Source of the DNA: Molanna angustata
Lineage: Eukaryota > Arthropoda > Insecta > Trichoptera > Molannidae
DNA length: 64,000 bases
NCBI GenBank assembly: GCA_963576475.1
Contig: OY754978.1
Span: 19,599,678 to 19,663,677 of the forward strand
Direction of reading: 5' to 3'
In this document: positions 1-10,231 of the stretch, one piece after another
How positions within the stretch are numbered: the first letter of the stretch is position 1
Layout of the letters: every line of letters begins with the position of its first letter
Translations under genes and position numbers: made by a program
Notes under the pieces: model-generated
Seen by the model: only the letters and a program-made list of their open reading frames with translations
The model's database searches: none
Told to the model about the DNA's origin: nothing

Positions 1-870
1 TTTTATTTCATACAAATCGATACGATTTTGACAAAACTAGGTTAATTTGGTATTAAGACAGGTAGTTGGAAACAATGAGTTTATGTACTTCGGACTTTAA
101 TTATAATAGAAATAATATTGTATTATTATTGTCTCGTTATTAAAAATATGCATACTTCGATTTTCGATTATTTTGTATCAAATTAAATAAAGTATGTACG
201 CTAAAGTTGAATGGTTTCGAAGTCTAAAATGACGTTAGATTCTCAGCGAGTCAATATCATGGGATGAAAGTTCCATACTATGTCTATGAAGTGTATCTTC
301 ATTTATTCCTTTGAATCCTGTGAGAGTGGGGCATCTTTGAACCTCTATTAGTTCTTGATCAATAATTACAAATCGTTTTTAATGGTTCTGTCATTGATTT
401 GATGCTACAATATCAGAAGGATCTTTAATTTGAACCTGTAGATTTTTTCACAATGGTTTCTAGATTACTTATCAATAAAACGCCATGAGCTACTGTTCGT
501 GCTGTGTAGAGCTGGTGGTGGTTGTAGAAAATAACATTTTATTTGAGCTGAATTGGTTTAGTTGACTTTTTTCAATTTCTATTATTTTGACATTCCAACC
601 TTCGTGCTCGTGTAAAAATTATGTACGACTATATATAACTGCAGCACGTAGAGCTCCTATAATTAACAAGTAGACAAAATAATATTAAAAATACTCACAA
701 ATGTATGAAATTAAATACGTAGTTGCATAATATGATAATGTAGGCATTCAAAAATATAAACATTAAAATGACTTATCCAACCATAATAGACCTTATAGGT
801 TATAAGGAAATATGTGATAAATAAAATGGATGATATATGTATAAACAATAAGACTATTAATATTATTATT
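1..870. other. No gene recognised; AT-rich DNA
   Basis: I see no recognisable coding, RNA or repeat structure in this stretch. It is AT-rich, with short homopolymer and ATT runs, and no open frame of note. Confidence 0.5.
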
Positions 871-960
871 TTTATTTATTCTACAGACCAATTTTGTATT
901 TTTTTTTATTCTACAGACCAATTTTGTATTTTTATTTATTCTACAGACCAATTTTGTATT
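871..960 (+). repeat. Tandem repeat, 30 bp x 3
   Basis: Three head-to-tail 30-bp units share the core TTATTCTACAGACCAATTTT. Units 1 (871-900) and 3 (931-960) are identical; unit 2 (901-930) differs by one base. A short open frame over it (814-1005) translates the repeat as a periodic peptide and is not a credible gene. Confidence 0.85.
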
Positions 961-1009
961 TTTTTTTCTCTCTTTATATATAATATTATGTATGTTTGTA
1001 TCTAAATAT

Positions 1010-1232
1010 GTATGTTATTGTAAATAGATTAGTGCCTAGATTAAGATGTATGTATATAAATAGATTAGATAGTTTGTAGGTTTGTGAAATGTGACTCACT
1101 TCAAAGTACGAGAAAACTCTTTTTGAAGTTGAGTCATAAAAAAAACAAAATTATAATGTATCTTTTTAAAAATTGTATATATTGTTGTATTGTGTATTTT
1201 TCTTTGTTATTTTTAATAAATAAATAAATAAA
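1010..1232 (+). mobile_element. Probable LINE 3' end with (TAAA)n tail
   Basis: A T-rich segment ends in an AATAAATAAATAAATAAAT run at about 1215-1232. Similar tails end the recognisable LINE copies elsewhere in the window, for example at 10225 and 18720. No coding portion remains, so the family cannot be named. A hairpin-like pair, CTCACTTCAA and TTGAAGTTGAG, lies at about 1094-1132. Confidence 0.4.
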
Positions 1233-1380
1233 TTAAGATTAAAAACTTTCCATTGTACTTTATGAGAGATTATCAAAATTGATTATTATTAGCCATAATC
1301 AAGAATCAATTGATTTTAGTGGACGATAGCAAACTTGGTAAATTTATTTGCATATTATTATTATTTTTTTTTTTTATAAA

Positions 1381-1553
1381 ATATAAAATGAATATGTCCT
1401 TATTAAACAAGTACATATACATCTTCTTACGTTCCCTAAAATAAGCAAATAAATGCTTGTGCTATAGGTGAACGAAATCGGTCGAGGCAGAATTCGAACT
1501 CGCGACACTGGATTACTAGCCCAGCGCGCTAACCGCTCTACTTTCGACCCATC
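1381..1553 (-). mobile_element. SINE-T copy 1 (tRNA-Thr-like head)
   Basis: Read on the minus strand, this starts with a tRNA-like head (about 1488-1553) carrying an A-box-like stretch and a B box matching GTTCGAATTC. The body that follows recurs in all copies: GAACGTAAG, then GTATATGTACTTGTTTAA. A T/A-rich 3' end lies at 1355-1380. The anticodon stem-loop of better copies has loop CTAGTAA, giving AGT (Thr). This copy has lost a base in the T-stem side and has a damaged A box, so it is a dead copy. Confidence 0.85.
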
Positions 1554-1705
1554 TATTGATACAAACTAGTCAAAATCATTTTATTTTTTTACATACCTAC
1601 CTGTTATCTTTCCTTTATTTCAGTACATTCCATATTGTCTCTTTCTGTGACATCAATGTTTTTACCTCAACATAAGTATGGATATTTGTTATCATAAAGA
1701 TTCAA

Positions 1706-1922
1706 AGCTGACAGGAACCGAATAAGAGGTCGATGGCGCCTAAGTCAAGGATGGCACGACCATGTGTGAACGACATTCTGAAAGACGGAAATGTAAGAAG
1801 CGTGTATAACAGACGAATATGTAAGAATATTGACGAGACAGTGAATGCGACAGAAAAATGTGGCAATAGGTTCACTTTGCCTACTTCTTGAGGAACATGG
1901 TATGATGGTATGTATGTGTATG
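1706..1922 (+). pseudogene. LINE-A reverse transcriptase, C-terminal remnant
   Basis: This translates, with frame breaks, into the last part of the LINE-A protein: an ADRNR...RGR region, a GWHDHV-like stretch, then ILKDGNVRS. It ends at the conserved 3' terminus, GACATGGCGTGATGGTATG-like, followed by a (GTAT)n tail. It matches the better copies at 2905-3456 and 39879-41142. The reverse transcriptase core is absent, so this is a short 5'-truncated, mutated copy. Confidence 0.75.
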
Positions 1923-1949
1923 TTATTTGTTTTACTCAATACTTCTATA

Positions 1950-2345
1950 GAATATTGAAGAGTTCTTCTCAGCCTAATTTTGTCTACTCCTAGGAGAAGG
2001 CTTCCTTCATCATCTCCAAGTCACTCTACGACACTCTATTGGGGATCTCCCAACACCTCTGGCGTTCATAAAATTATTCTTGGCCATATGTCTTCGGTCA
2101 GGGTAAGTAAATCTTCATTTCAGGGTAAGAATGCGGTGAACGAAATGAACCGTTTTTGTTATTTGCCTGATGGTGTCGTTTCGTACCCTGTCTCCCAGAA
2201 TTATTCCCATCATGGCTCTTTCCATGGCTCTTTGGGTGATCCTGAGTTTTTCGGCAATTTTCTGGGTCATTATCATAGTCTCAAATTTCTTTATTTTTAT
2301 CCTATTTTTGTAATTATTGTACTGTTAATTTCTTCACTATAATTC
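1950..2345 (-). pseudogene. LINE-G reverse transcriptase, C-terminal remnant
   Basis: On the minus strand the reading runs ...TMTQKIAEKLRITQRAMERA, then LGDRVRNDTIRQ and VHRILTLK. This is the typical region after the palm of RTE-like non-LTR reverse transcriptases, ahead of the W-x-GH motif. Stops and a frame break follow, including at the expected GH(I/V) site. A second LINE-G piece enters at the right edge of the window (63850 onward). It is an old, inactive fragment. Confidence 0.65.
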
Positions 2346-2772
2346 CATCTGTCAAAATATTCATAATGCCCTCTTGTTCTGGAAAATTGTACCATGAAAT
2401 TTTATGTCCTCTCTGCTGCCAAAGCAGTAGTAAGTGTGAAGTTCAGGAACCCGTGAGACTCTTGATCTTTTCTTAGATAAACATTCTTATCTGTTATAAT
2501 AATTCATTAGACAACGAAAAATAAATTGATACGATAGGTACTTGTGAAAAAACAAAGAGCTTATTGCGCAGGTTGTATTATTATAATGACAATTGACTGA
2601 CGATGATGATGATTCGTAATAATTAGGTATCTTTGTACGATAATGATGATTTGTGTTTTGCCAAGATCGCTTTTCTTATCACGTCTTGTCTCATTTATGA
2701 TAATATAAGAGTTCCTTGCCATAATATTGTCCAAGAAAACAATAACTGCATGTGTGTGTGTGTGTGAATATG

Positions 2773-2806
2773 ATCATACTACACTAGCTATCATACTACA
2801 CTAGCT
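2773..2806 (+). repeat. 17-bp perfect tandem duplication
   Basis: ATCATACTACACTAGCT occurs twice in a row (2773-2789 and 2790-2806), just after a short (TG)n run at about 2752-2767. Confidence 0.8.
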
Positions 2807-2904
2807 ATCCCCATTCACAATCAACAAGACTATGGAACAACTTAAGTGAGAATATTAGATATAATGACGTCTCAATCGATTCAATATTTAATTTATTTAT
2901 TTTA

Positions 2905-3456
2905 TAATGCTTCCAGTTATGAATGACCGCAACATATCTAAGGATGCTAAAGTTGCCATTCATAATGCTATCTTAGTGCCAACCTTGGCGTATGCAAGTG
3001 AAACCTGGACATGGCAGAAGTCGCACGAAAGTAGAATAAATGCAGTTGAAATGTTATCGCTAAGCAGAATCTGTAATAGAACGATGTATGACAGGGTCAG
3101 AAATGAGGACATAAGGAAAGAATGTAGGATAAAGAAAAATGTTATTTATAGAGTGAAAGTGAACATATTGATATGGTTTGGCCACATGGGGAGAATGAAT
3201 GAGGAATGCCTGCCGAAGAAAATATACCTGGCGGACAGAAATGGAATGAGAGGTCGGGGCCGCCCAAGGAAGTGATGGTACGTCAATGTGAACGGTATTT
3301 TGAAAGACGGAAATGTTAGAAGCGTGAACAACAGACGATCATGTATAAGACGATGTATGAATGTTGTCGAGGCGATGAATGAAGATAGAAGTAAGTGGCG
3401 TTCGGCTCTCTCTGCCTACCCCGTAAGGGACATGGCGTGATGGTATGTATGTATGT
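2905..3456 (+). pseudogene. LINE-A reverse transcriptase C-terminus, near-intact but stopped
   Basis: An open frame from 2907 gives the LINE-A C-terminal region: MNDRNISKDAKVAIHNAIL, then YASETWTW, RICNRTMYDRVRNEDIRKE, WFGHMGRM and GRGRPRK. These correspond to the post-palm region of RTE-like LINE proteins. The frame is broken by TGA at 3273-3275, where the best copy reads GG (glycine), then continues in the same frame (VNGILKDGNVRSVNNRRSC). About 12 bp are missing near 3385, and it ends as SALSAYPVRDMA-stop. A GTATGTATGTAT tail closes the element. It is 5'-truncated and lacks the polymerase core. Confidence 0.85.
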
Positions 3457-3477
3457 ATAATGCAACCAACTCGGGCA

Positions 3478-3550
3478 ACTAACAGGTACCATTGTCAAAT
3501 ATTAATTTAACATGCATCTAATAACATGTTGCCCTATTCTGGAGACATAC
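3478..3550 (-). mobile_element. SINE-W 3' fragment
   Basis: The stretch with AACAGGTACCATTGTCAA and AACATGTTGCCCTATTCTGG matches the 3' portion of the SINE-W copy at 27872-28066. The tRNA-like head is missing. Confidence 0.5.
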
Positions 3551-3775
3551 GAACTATAACTGCGTGTACCAACAAACTAGTCTCGTCTCACCTAAAAACG
3601 CAACATTAATAATGGGTGGTGAACATCATTGCTGAACTATGTGAGATGTTATTTTGCTTGTTGTATTTTCGACCACCCGACTCTTACAGGACATCTGAAA
3701 ACGATGATTAGAGAAAAGAGTGGAAGCACTATTCTAAGCCGGTGCCTCATAGCAAATAATATCAATAAAAAGTCT
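3551..3775 (+). repeat. Dispersed repeat R1, copy 1
   Basis: The diagnostic segments are TTGCTGAACTATGTGAGATG, a pyrimidine-rich middle, and AGCCGGTGCCTCATAGC followed by AAT-rich DNA. The same segments occur in opposite orientation at 11520-11870 and again at 27370-27675. No coding capacity is seen. The class (SINE, LINE end or DNA element) is unresolved. Confidence 0.7.
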
Positions 3776-3790
3776 CCAAAATGTGATTAC

Positions 3791-3970
3791 ATTTTTTTTT
3801 TAAATGAATATGTCCTTGTTAAACAAGTATATATACATCTTACTACGTTCCCTAAAGTAAGCAAATAAATGCTTGTGCTATAGGTGAACGAAATCGGTCG
3901 AGGCAGGATTCGAACTCGCGACCACTGGATTACTAACCCAGCGCGCTAGCCGCTCTGCCATCGACCCATC
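3791..3970 (-). mobile_element. SINE-T copy 2
   Basis: A complete minus-strand copy. The head (about 3898-3968) has A box TGGCAGAGCGG and B box GTTCGAATCC. The shared body and a poly-T/A end lie at 3791-3802. The anticodon loop reads TTAGTAA here, still AGT. One of the better-preserved copies. Confidence 0.9.
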
Positions 3971-4344
3971 TACATTCTATATAGAGTGTAATAATAATAA
4001 ATTAATATTTGACATACGTATTTTTCTACCTGTTAGCTGACTTAACTATACTGAACTGAACTGAAGTACAAACAAGTGGGTTGTGGCCAACGAAATTCTC
4101 CTCACTACCCACAAGTCACTCTACAAAACTTTCAAATTGTGTATGGATATTTTTCAGTTTCATCATCAAGTAATATTTTATAAATATTTTATTATGAAAA
4201 CTTGATCATTTTTCAATGTCGTTTTATGAATGTGATGTGCCTTTTTATTTGATTATTAAAAATATCAAATTTTAAGTTTCCTGAGCTTGGGGCTACTTTG
4301 AATTGTTTGTCAGTTAAAAAAAACGAAAAACACCATCATAAGTG

Positions 4345-4393
4345 ACAAGTTCCGTCAAAAAATGGAATCAAAACCCTCATGATTACCCATATC
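4345..4393 (+). mobile_element. MITE-P copy 1, left part
   Basis: This is the left portion of a palindromic element: an ACAAGT...GTCAA end, then AATCAAAACCCTCATGATTA and CCCATATC. The expected continuation is cut off by a LINE-C insertion at 4394, and the element resumes at 4651. Confidence 0.8.
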
Positions 4394-4650
4394 TTCTTCT
4401 TCTGCTGCTGCCGCTTTAGTTAGGACTGTGTCCTGTTATTCTTGGAGTCTGCTCTTGTGAGGTGGATGTCCGACTATCCCTCCATCTCTTGGGTGGTCTT
4501 CCAGGGGTCTGCTATTTGTTTTCTCCTCATCCGCTGCTATCCTCACCACTAGATCCGAACATGCTCTCCCCAAATGATGTCCCCAGAGTCGTCTTCGTAC
4601 TCTTCCCCATCGCACAACATCTTCGACATCACAGATTCTCCTTATTTTAT
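4394..4650 (-). pseudogene. LINE-C C-terminal fragment nested in MITE-P
   Basis: Read on the minus strand, the sequence includes PGRPPKRWRDS and TSQEQTPRI-like stretches. This matches the end of the LINE-C protein at 58944-59834 (GRPPKRWRDSWGSTSQEEQ). It ends in a (GAA)n/(GCA)n tail at 4394-4420. Stops and frame breaks make it inactive. The short MITE-P segment expected at the junction is missing, so insertion or later decay deleted target DNA. Confidence 0.65.
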
Positions 4651-4772
4651 CATATGGAGTTGTAGAATATATTTAGATAAATTATAAATCTATAAAAGAT
4701 AATTATATCCATGATATGGATAATCATGAGGGTTTTGATTTCACTGATCGACCAAACTTGCCCCATCTGATA
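4651..4772 (+). mobile_element. MITE-P copy 1, right part
   Basis: This carries the mirror-image half: GATAATTATATCCATGATAT, TAATCATGAGGGTTTTGATT, then a terminus ending ACTTGCCCC. It is the reverse complement of the left part at 4345-4393. Confidence 0.8.
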
Positions 4773-4775
4773 CCC

Positions 4776-5384
4776 TTAATAATGTAATGGGGTCAAAGCG
4801 AGTATTAGATATACAAATTTGAAAATAATCGAATTGAATTAGTCGATTAAGTATAATAAACACGCCGTATATAGTTCACAGTACACACACAGATACATGT
4901 GATGAAACTTTCAGAATACAATCTCAACATGATACTTATTGATAATCTGCAATAAAAATAACCTTAAAAATCGCGAATTCATAACTCACCACAACATCCC
5001 CTAGGGTTAGTAAGGTGTAAAAATTAATTGTTTTATTTTAAGTAGACTTTCGTGTATTTTTTTTCTGCAAAAGGTTGATTGTAAATGTATGTGAACAAGA
5101 GGCAAGAGCATTAATATTTGTCCTCTTAACAAACGTGTAACCTTCCAACATCGATCACACTCGGAATTATTAACAGGCAATCCTAGTATAATTATACCAG
5201 TTGAAGCACACGCAAGCAATCACCCCATCCGACTTGATTTTGTACATGGGAGAGCGGATTTTACGTTGGAATTTAGAAACTACAAAGTTTTATTATTGTA
5301 TTTTAACTGCGCAAGGATCTTAAACAACGATCTTTGCAACAATTGTTTCGCTTGTTCTCGCGCTTGTTCTGAAATGAGAGGAAT
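4776..5384. other. No gene recognised
   Basis: This is AT-rich DNA with no supported feature. Two short open frames on the minus strand (5007-5219 and 5280-5468) show no recognisable motif, and the second overlaps the L2-like LINE on the other strand. Confidence 0.45.
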
Positions 5385-6800
5385 AGACACTAGTGTCTTT
5401 TTTAGATATGAGTGCTGCATTCGACACAATTGACCATGAAATTTTACTAAACAGAATGGAAATAACATATGGTTTTCATGGCACTGCCATAAAATTGGCT
5501 TAAGTCATATCTAACGGAAAGATTTCAGACTGTTAAAATCAACGAATCTACCTCAAAACCTGCACCAATGAAGAAGGGAGTACCACAAGGTTCCGTACTG
5601 GGTCCACTGTTATTCATCCTTTACACAAAAGAAATATTTAATATTATAAAAGGACATGACCTAAATGCCCACTGTTACGCAGACGATTGGCAGCTATACT
5701 CACAGTGCTCTTCAGAAAACACAGCGACTTTAAAAGACAAAACAATCAAATGCATACAAGACATAAATGACTGGATGTCATCAAACAAACTCAAGTTGAA
5801 CCCGACTAAAACTGAATTTCTTTGGACAGCCACACAAAGGCGTCAACATCTTCTGGATAAATCAGAATTTAAAGTAGATCAATCAAACATTCTCCCTAAT
5901 TCCAGTGTAAAACTCCTTGGAGTCCACCTAGACTCTAGCCTGACTCTCAAAAAACAAATAAATTGCACAACTAGAGCAGCATTTTTCAATTCGCAGAAAT
6001 CTTCCAATAGACGCTATTAAATCTCCCATCAACGCCTATGTTATTTCAAGACTTGATTACTGCAATAGCATATATGCTCATCTCCTAAAACAAAAAAATA
6101 AAAAAAATCCAATCTGTATTTAATACCGCTGCTAGAGTTATCACTGGTGCTTCTAAATACTCTCACATCTCTCACCACTTAAAAAATCTTCACTGGCTCA
6201 AGTGCCCTGAAAGGATAGAGTACAAGATATGCCTAACAACATTCAAGGCAATACACGGTCTGGCCCCGCAATACCTATCCGAAATGTGCACTCCACTCAC
6301 CTCAAACAACAGACAAAAATCCCTCCGTTCAGCTCAAAGCTCAGCAATCGGTAAAATAAACGAAGTTAACTGAGTGCACAAATCAAACTTTGGTGATCGT
6401 GCGTTCGCTGTTGCTGGTCCATCCTCATGGAATAAACTTCCATACCGACTCAGACAAATAGACAATATATGTAAACACGTTTAAAAAACAACTAAAGACA
6501 CACCTGTTTAATATTTCACACAATAACACCTCCCAAAATTGAATTTGATTATAATGCAATGAAACCAACTTAATAACACTCTTAATTAACTGCTCCGTGA
6601 CATTTCTCAACGTTTCACGGTATTTGATTCAATTAAATAGAATATACTATTGTATACATAGTTTTTATGTTTATTTTTAATTTAATTTAAGATCAATAAC
6701 CTAGATTTTAAGCTTATACTAACATGTAAAACTAATAGCTACAAAGCGCCCTTGAGGTGAGTTTTCACGAAATCGGCGCTATATAAATTATCCAACCATA
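5385..6800 (+). pseudogene. L2/CR1-like LINE, reverse transcriptase to 3' end
   Basis: The plus strand encodes LDMSAAFDTIDHEILL (5' part of the polymerase), GVPQGSVLGPLLFILY (motif B region) and YADD at 5676-5687 followed by WQLY, where most relatives have TQLY. KLNPTKTEF and VKLLGVHLDSSL follow. The CR1/L2-type tail comes next: TAARVITGASK, LHWLKCPERIEYKI, GDRAFAVAGPSSWNKLP. There are breaks near 5505 and after 6018 and several stops, so it is not translatable. No endonuclease domain remains. The 3' end has the hairpin GCGCC...GGCGC (6745-6780) then ATATAAAT, characteristic of L2-type 3' termini. Confidence 0.9.
6745..6790 (+). repeat. L2-type 3'-terminal hairpin
   Basis: AGCGCCCTTGAGGTGAG and AATCGGCGCTATATAAAT form a stem (GCGCC/GGCGC). 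The same hairpin recurs on the minus strand at 56528-56572 and, degraded, at about 33612-33660. In this LINE group the 3' stem-loop is thought to be recognised by the reverse transcriptase when priming. Confidence 0.7.
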
Positions 6801-6807
6801 TATATGG

Positions 6808-6975
6808 TGGTCTCTTCCTCTTCTTCTTCTTCAGCTCTCCTTCGTCCAGTAATTCAGACATTGGCCTCCCCCTGAGACCTCCACAGCTCCCTATCTTGGG
6901 CAGGCCCCATCCATCCGCCTTCAGCCACTCATCTTATATCACCAGACCACCTTTTTTGAGGCCTTCCAACACTTC
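6808..6975 (-). pseudogene. LINE-F C-terminal fragment
   Basis: Minus-strand reading gives GRPQKRWSGDIR-stop-VAEGGWM, then GPAQDRELWRSQGEA and a (GAA)n tail at 6815-6832. GRPQ-RW-DDI followed by W-x2-AQDR-x-WR is the usual end of a non-LTR reverse transcriptase protein of the RTE-like type. In-frame stops mark it as dead. Confidence 0.7.
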
Positions 6976-6984
6976 ATTTGAAAG

Positions 6985-7890
6985 GCATGATGGTATATTT
7001 GTATATTTTCGTCGTTATACTGCTGATGCAAAGTATGATGTGGTCTTCCAGATATTCTTCTTCCCTCTCGTCTTTTGCGTAGGACAAGGTGTCGTAGTCT
7101 TTGGAAGTCCATTCATTCCACATTTTCTCTTGATGTCTCTTTCTGAGACTCAAAGAGACGTGTGTTATTCCATATTTTGAATATCTCTCTCTTTTGTTTC
7201 CTCTTCGGTCACGTAGAGTCTTGTTAGTTTGTGTATACATATATTAATTTTACAGACACTTTCTACGAATATTTGACAGGTTGAAATTATAAAAAAAATA
7301 CTTGATTAATGCGATCGAAAAACCATGCACTAGGTTCACAAAACATCCCCTCGCCAAGGCAAGGCAAGCCAAGACGAATACACGTGATACATCCCTTGAG
7401 ATCTGAACCCTCGTAAATGTGGTATCTTTTGTTCCCATGAATATTAAAGGGCGACTTTGACTCGGCCAGTTATTTATTATTTCTGTTTGTCTTCTGCGCA
7501 CGGAATTAAGGCATTTTTCAAACGATACCTGCTGTTCAACTAAAATATTGTCCATTTATATCCATATACATAACCTCAAAATACATACTTAGGAATAAAA
7601 GCTGTGTCTCCTATACTTTTTGACAATAAAGGCATGCAAAATCGATAAATGTATTAACGGGTCTGATCTCTGAGACGAATGAAAAAACTATTTTTGATAG
7701 AATAAGAAATGAGAAGTTTTAACATAAATGTATTACTGAAACATATCACTAGTATGTTGAGTAAAAAAAATCTATTTTCTTAATAGATGGCGTTGCAAAA
7801 TGGTTTCTTCGTTACTTGATAGATGGCGATAATAAATTTTTTTTTCAAACGATCTGTTTCTCATTATTAAAATATATAGAACTTAAAAAA
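6985..7890. other. No gene recognised
   Basis: Open frames at 6896-7180 (plus) and 7250-7555 (minus) have no recognisable domain or motif. A small GCAAGGCAAG repeat lies near 7355. I see nothing else to annotate. Confidence 0.4.
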
Positions 7891-7894
7891 ATTG

Positions 7895-8045
7895 CAATGA
7901 TAAGGGAACTCAATAAGTAGGTGTAATTGGTGAACGTTGCGCAAGCGCATAAAGTGATCACATGTAAATCAGCCGATGACAGGTCGTCCTGTAGGTGCAT
8001 TGAGGTCCTGGTTCTCCTTTAATATTCCAACTTCGTCTCTATTGA
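7895..8045 (+). repeat. Dispersed repeat R2rep, copy a
   Basis: The core GATAAGGGAACTCAATAAG is followed by GTTGCGCAAGCGCATAAAGT, GATCAC, a CAGCCGATGACAGGTCGT-like stretch, CCTGTAGGTGC and CTCTATTGAGAT. Related copies lie at 29893-30045, 32155-32290 (minus), 32335-32515, 36755-36900 (minus) and 62937-63045. It is non-coding and its class is unknown. Confidence 0.8.
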
Positions 8046-8129
8046 GATGTTAAAATTTGTCAAAAATATCCATGAAAATAAATAAACTAATACAAAAAGA
8101 CGATGATCGATTCAGTGAGGGATTGTTAT

Positions 8130-9408
8130 TGTACATATTATGTTTATTTTTATTTATTTTTATTTATTTTTATTTATTAATTTCCATAATACAATATAAA
8201 GTAAAATATAAAACATTGTTCATGAAATATATAAATGGAATTTATTACCTCACTAGGCAAAGCCTGTTCTGAGGTAATACTAGGCAATAAGTAAGCATAA
8301 ATTTCAGCTACGTGAATTCTTAATATCTAAGGCACAAAAAAAAATAAAAAATACAAATAATAAAGCACAAAAGTACACATTTTAAGTCATAAAAAAAATA
8401 TAAAAAAGTAAATATAAAATACAATTGTAGGTACATGAAAATAAATTATTCGGTGTCTTTGTGTTTTTGTTAATGTGAGGATGTGTTTGCGTGTGTGGAT
8501 ATGTGTAAAAGGGTGTATGAAAAAGATTTTGATTGTAAATTATATTAAAATTATCTTAGGACAAACGTCAAGTCTCTCTCTGACTCTTCCCTGCCTCTCC
8601 GAATCAACCAATCAGTAACCAGCTTTCCAAAATTATGCCCACTCGGCTGTACTAAGTCCAAGATATCAGACATAACCATATTATATATTCTGGGTGCTAA
8701 AAATGTGTAGTGTCTCTGGGCAAAAGTAGTCTGTGTATGAGTCGGTTGCAGCAAATGTCTATTTCTTGTATTAAAAGTAAGGGTGTATTGTGGTTTATAT
8801 ATTGCTGGGTTTTTATGTAGTTGGATGACTATTGTTCTAATATAGAGTTGTCTAACATCAAGGACCTTGAATTCCGAAAAAAGCTGATTTGATGGATATC
8901 TGAAAGGTTTTCGACAAATGACCCGGAGTAGTGATTTTTGCGCGGTTGAGATGGGAAATAGGTTGGTCTTAGCTAAACCACCCCAACCTATAATCCCATA
9001 AGAGACTGACGTTTGTCCAAGAGCATAATACAACACTTTTAACGTATTTAGGTCGAAAATTTCTCTTATATTTCTAAAAACATATATCAGTTGGCGAATT
9101 TTTTTCGCAGTTATCTCCACATGTGTTGTCCATCGAAGATTTCTGTCAATTGTTATGCCAAGATATTTATAACTACTAACTCTAAGTAGTTTGGGGCAGG
9201 AGCAGTTTAGAGGCAAATCACAGTTATTATGGATAGTAATAGATAAAGAGAACTCCTCAGGTTGTTGTCGATTATCTATGCTAAATGTCATATATTTGGT
9301 TTTTCCGATATTTAATGTCAGTAAATTATTATCTAGCCATTTTTTTACGATGATCATTCCCTGCTCAGCAATAGAATGCGTTTGAGCCCAATTGTACCAA
9401 TACATTTT
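8130..9408 (-). pseudogene. Jockey/CR1-like LINE, C-terminal half of reverse transcriptase plus 3' end
   Basis: A minus-strand open frame (8551-9405, 284 residues) starts after the catalytic YADD. It shows NLLTLNIGKTKYMTF and SSYKYLGITIDRNLRW (thumb-proximal motifs), then VLYYALGQTSVSYGIIGWGG, PTHTQTTFAQRHYTFLAPRI and a C-terminal tail. This order is typical of Jockey/CR1-group LINEs. The polymerase core and endonuclease are absent, so it is a 5'-truncated copy, but this part is uninterrupted and therefore fairly young. Its 3' region has a hairpin (8244-8278) and an (AAAT)n-rich tail near 8140-8182. Confidence 0.85.
8244..8278 (-). repeat. LINE 3'-UTR hairpin
   Basis: ATTACCTCA and TGAGGTAAT form a perfect 9-bp stem enclosing an inner AGGC/GCCT stem. 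A related stem (GCCTCA...TGAGGC) with the same internal TAGTGAGGC occurs at 23806-23834 and, weaker, at 43531-43558. It is probably the 3' signal of one LINE family. Confidence 0.6.
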
Positions 9409-9530
9409 CGTTATGTGGATGAGTCTTAGATTCCATTACATGGTATGATATGGATTTTCAGATTCGATCAATGGGGGTTTTCAATCTGAAAGTACAAAAA
9501 TAAAAATGATGAATTCAAATTAAAAAATAA

Positions 9531-10228
9531 TTGGATAGCTCATATGCCATTCCATGCAAGTGTTATTTGGAGTCATCATTTATGCGAGGTATTCTTATGA
9601 TATTGAAAGGATACAAAAAAAAATCCTTAGGTGTATGCAGTATGAACGTCAGACCCAATACAACGATTTACTTAAAAGGTATAACATTATTAGTCTTGCC
9701 AACAGAAGAAAATCATTAACACTATATAAAATATCCCATAATAAATTCGATTGCATTCAATTAAATGTTATGCTTCAAATACAAATTCCATCTAGAATAA
9801 CGAGACAGCGCCAACTATTTTTCACAAATTCTCCGAGAACTAATGTAGGATCCAGGATATCGCTTTATAGAATATGTATATATTTTAATGACCGATTCAA
9901 TGACCATATTGATATTTTTATTGCATCTGAATTCAAAAGGGAAATTTTAAAAAAGATCACTGATACAACCTCTTAGGATCTGGGTATGGCTGGAATGCAC
10001 TGTTGAGGAAGTGATGTAATATGATGTCATTATTGTGTATTCCAAACAATACTTCTTAAGATGTTTTTACAATAAGTATTGATTTTTAATATTTTAATAC
10101 TTTTATCTCTATCTTAATCTCTAAGCACGTCTATGTTTACATTGTAACTTCTCTATGGGAAATATTGCGATTGCACAAAAATGTGTATGTGTGATGTATA
10201 ATTGTTTTTTCTCTTAATAAATAAATAA
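9531..10228 (+). pseudogene. LINE C-terminal fragment (Jockey/I-group-like)
   Basis: The frame at 9554-9976 shows YDIERIQKKILRCMQYER, SLANRRKSLTLYKI and later SRISLYRICIYFND. The order IERIQKKFLR, then RR-x2-L-x2-L-x-K, and an R-x-S-L-R-like patch matches the end of Jockey/I-group reverse transcriptase proteins. The upstream portion is in another frame (QVLFGVI versus the expected LEYGSVVW). A T-rich 3' UTR and a TTAATAAATAAATAAA tail at about 10214-10229 close the element. The polymerase core is absent. Confidence 0.7.
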
Positions 10229-10231
10229 ACT

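Noticed and set aside
871..960. Three 30-bp direct repeats as a possible CRISPR-like array
   Set aside because: Units are contiguous without spacers and the context is eukaryotic; it is a plain tandem repeat.
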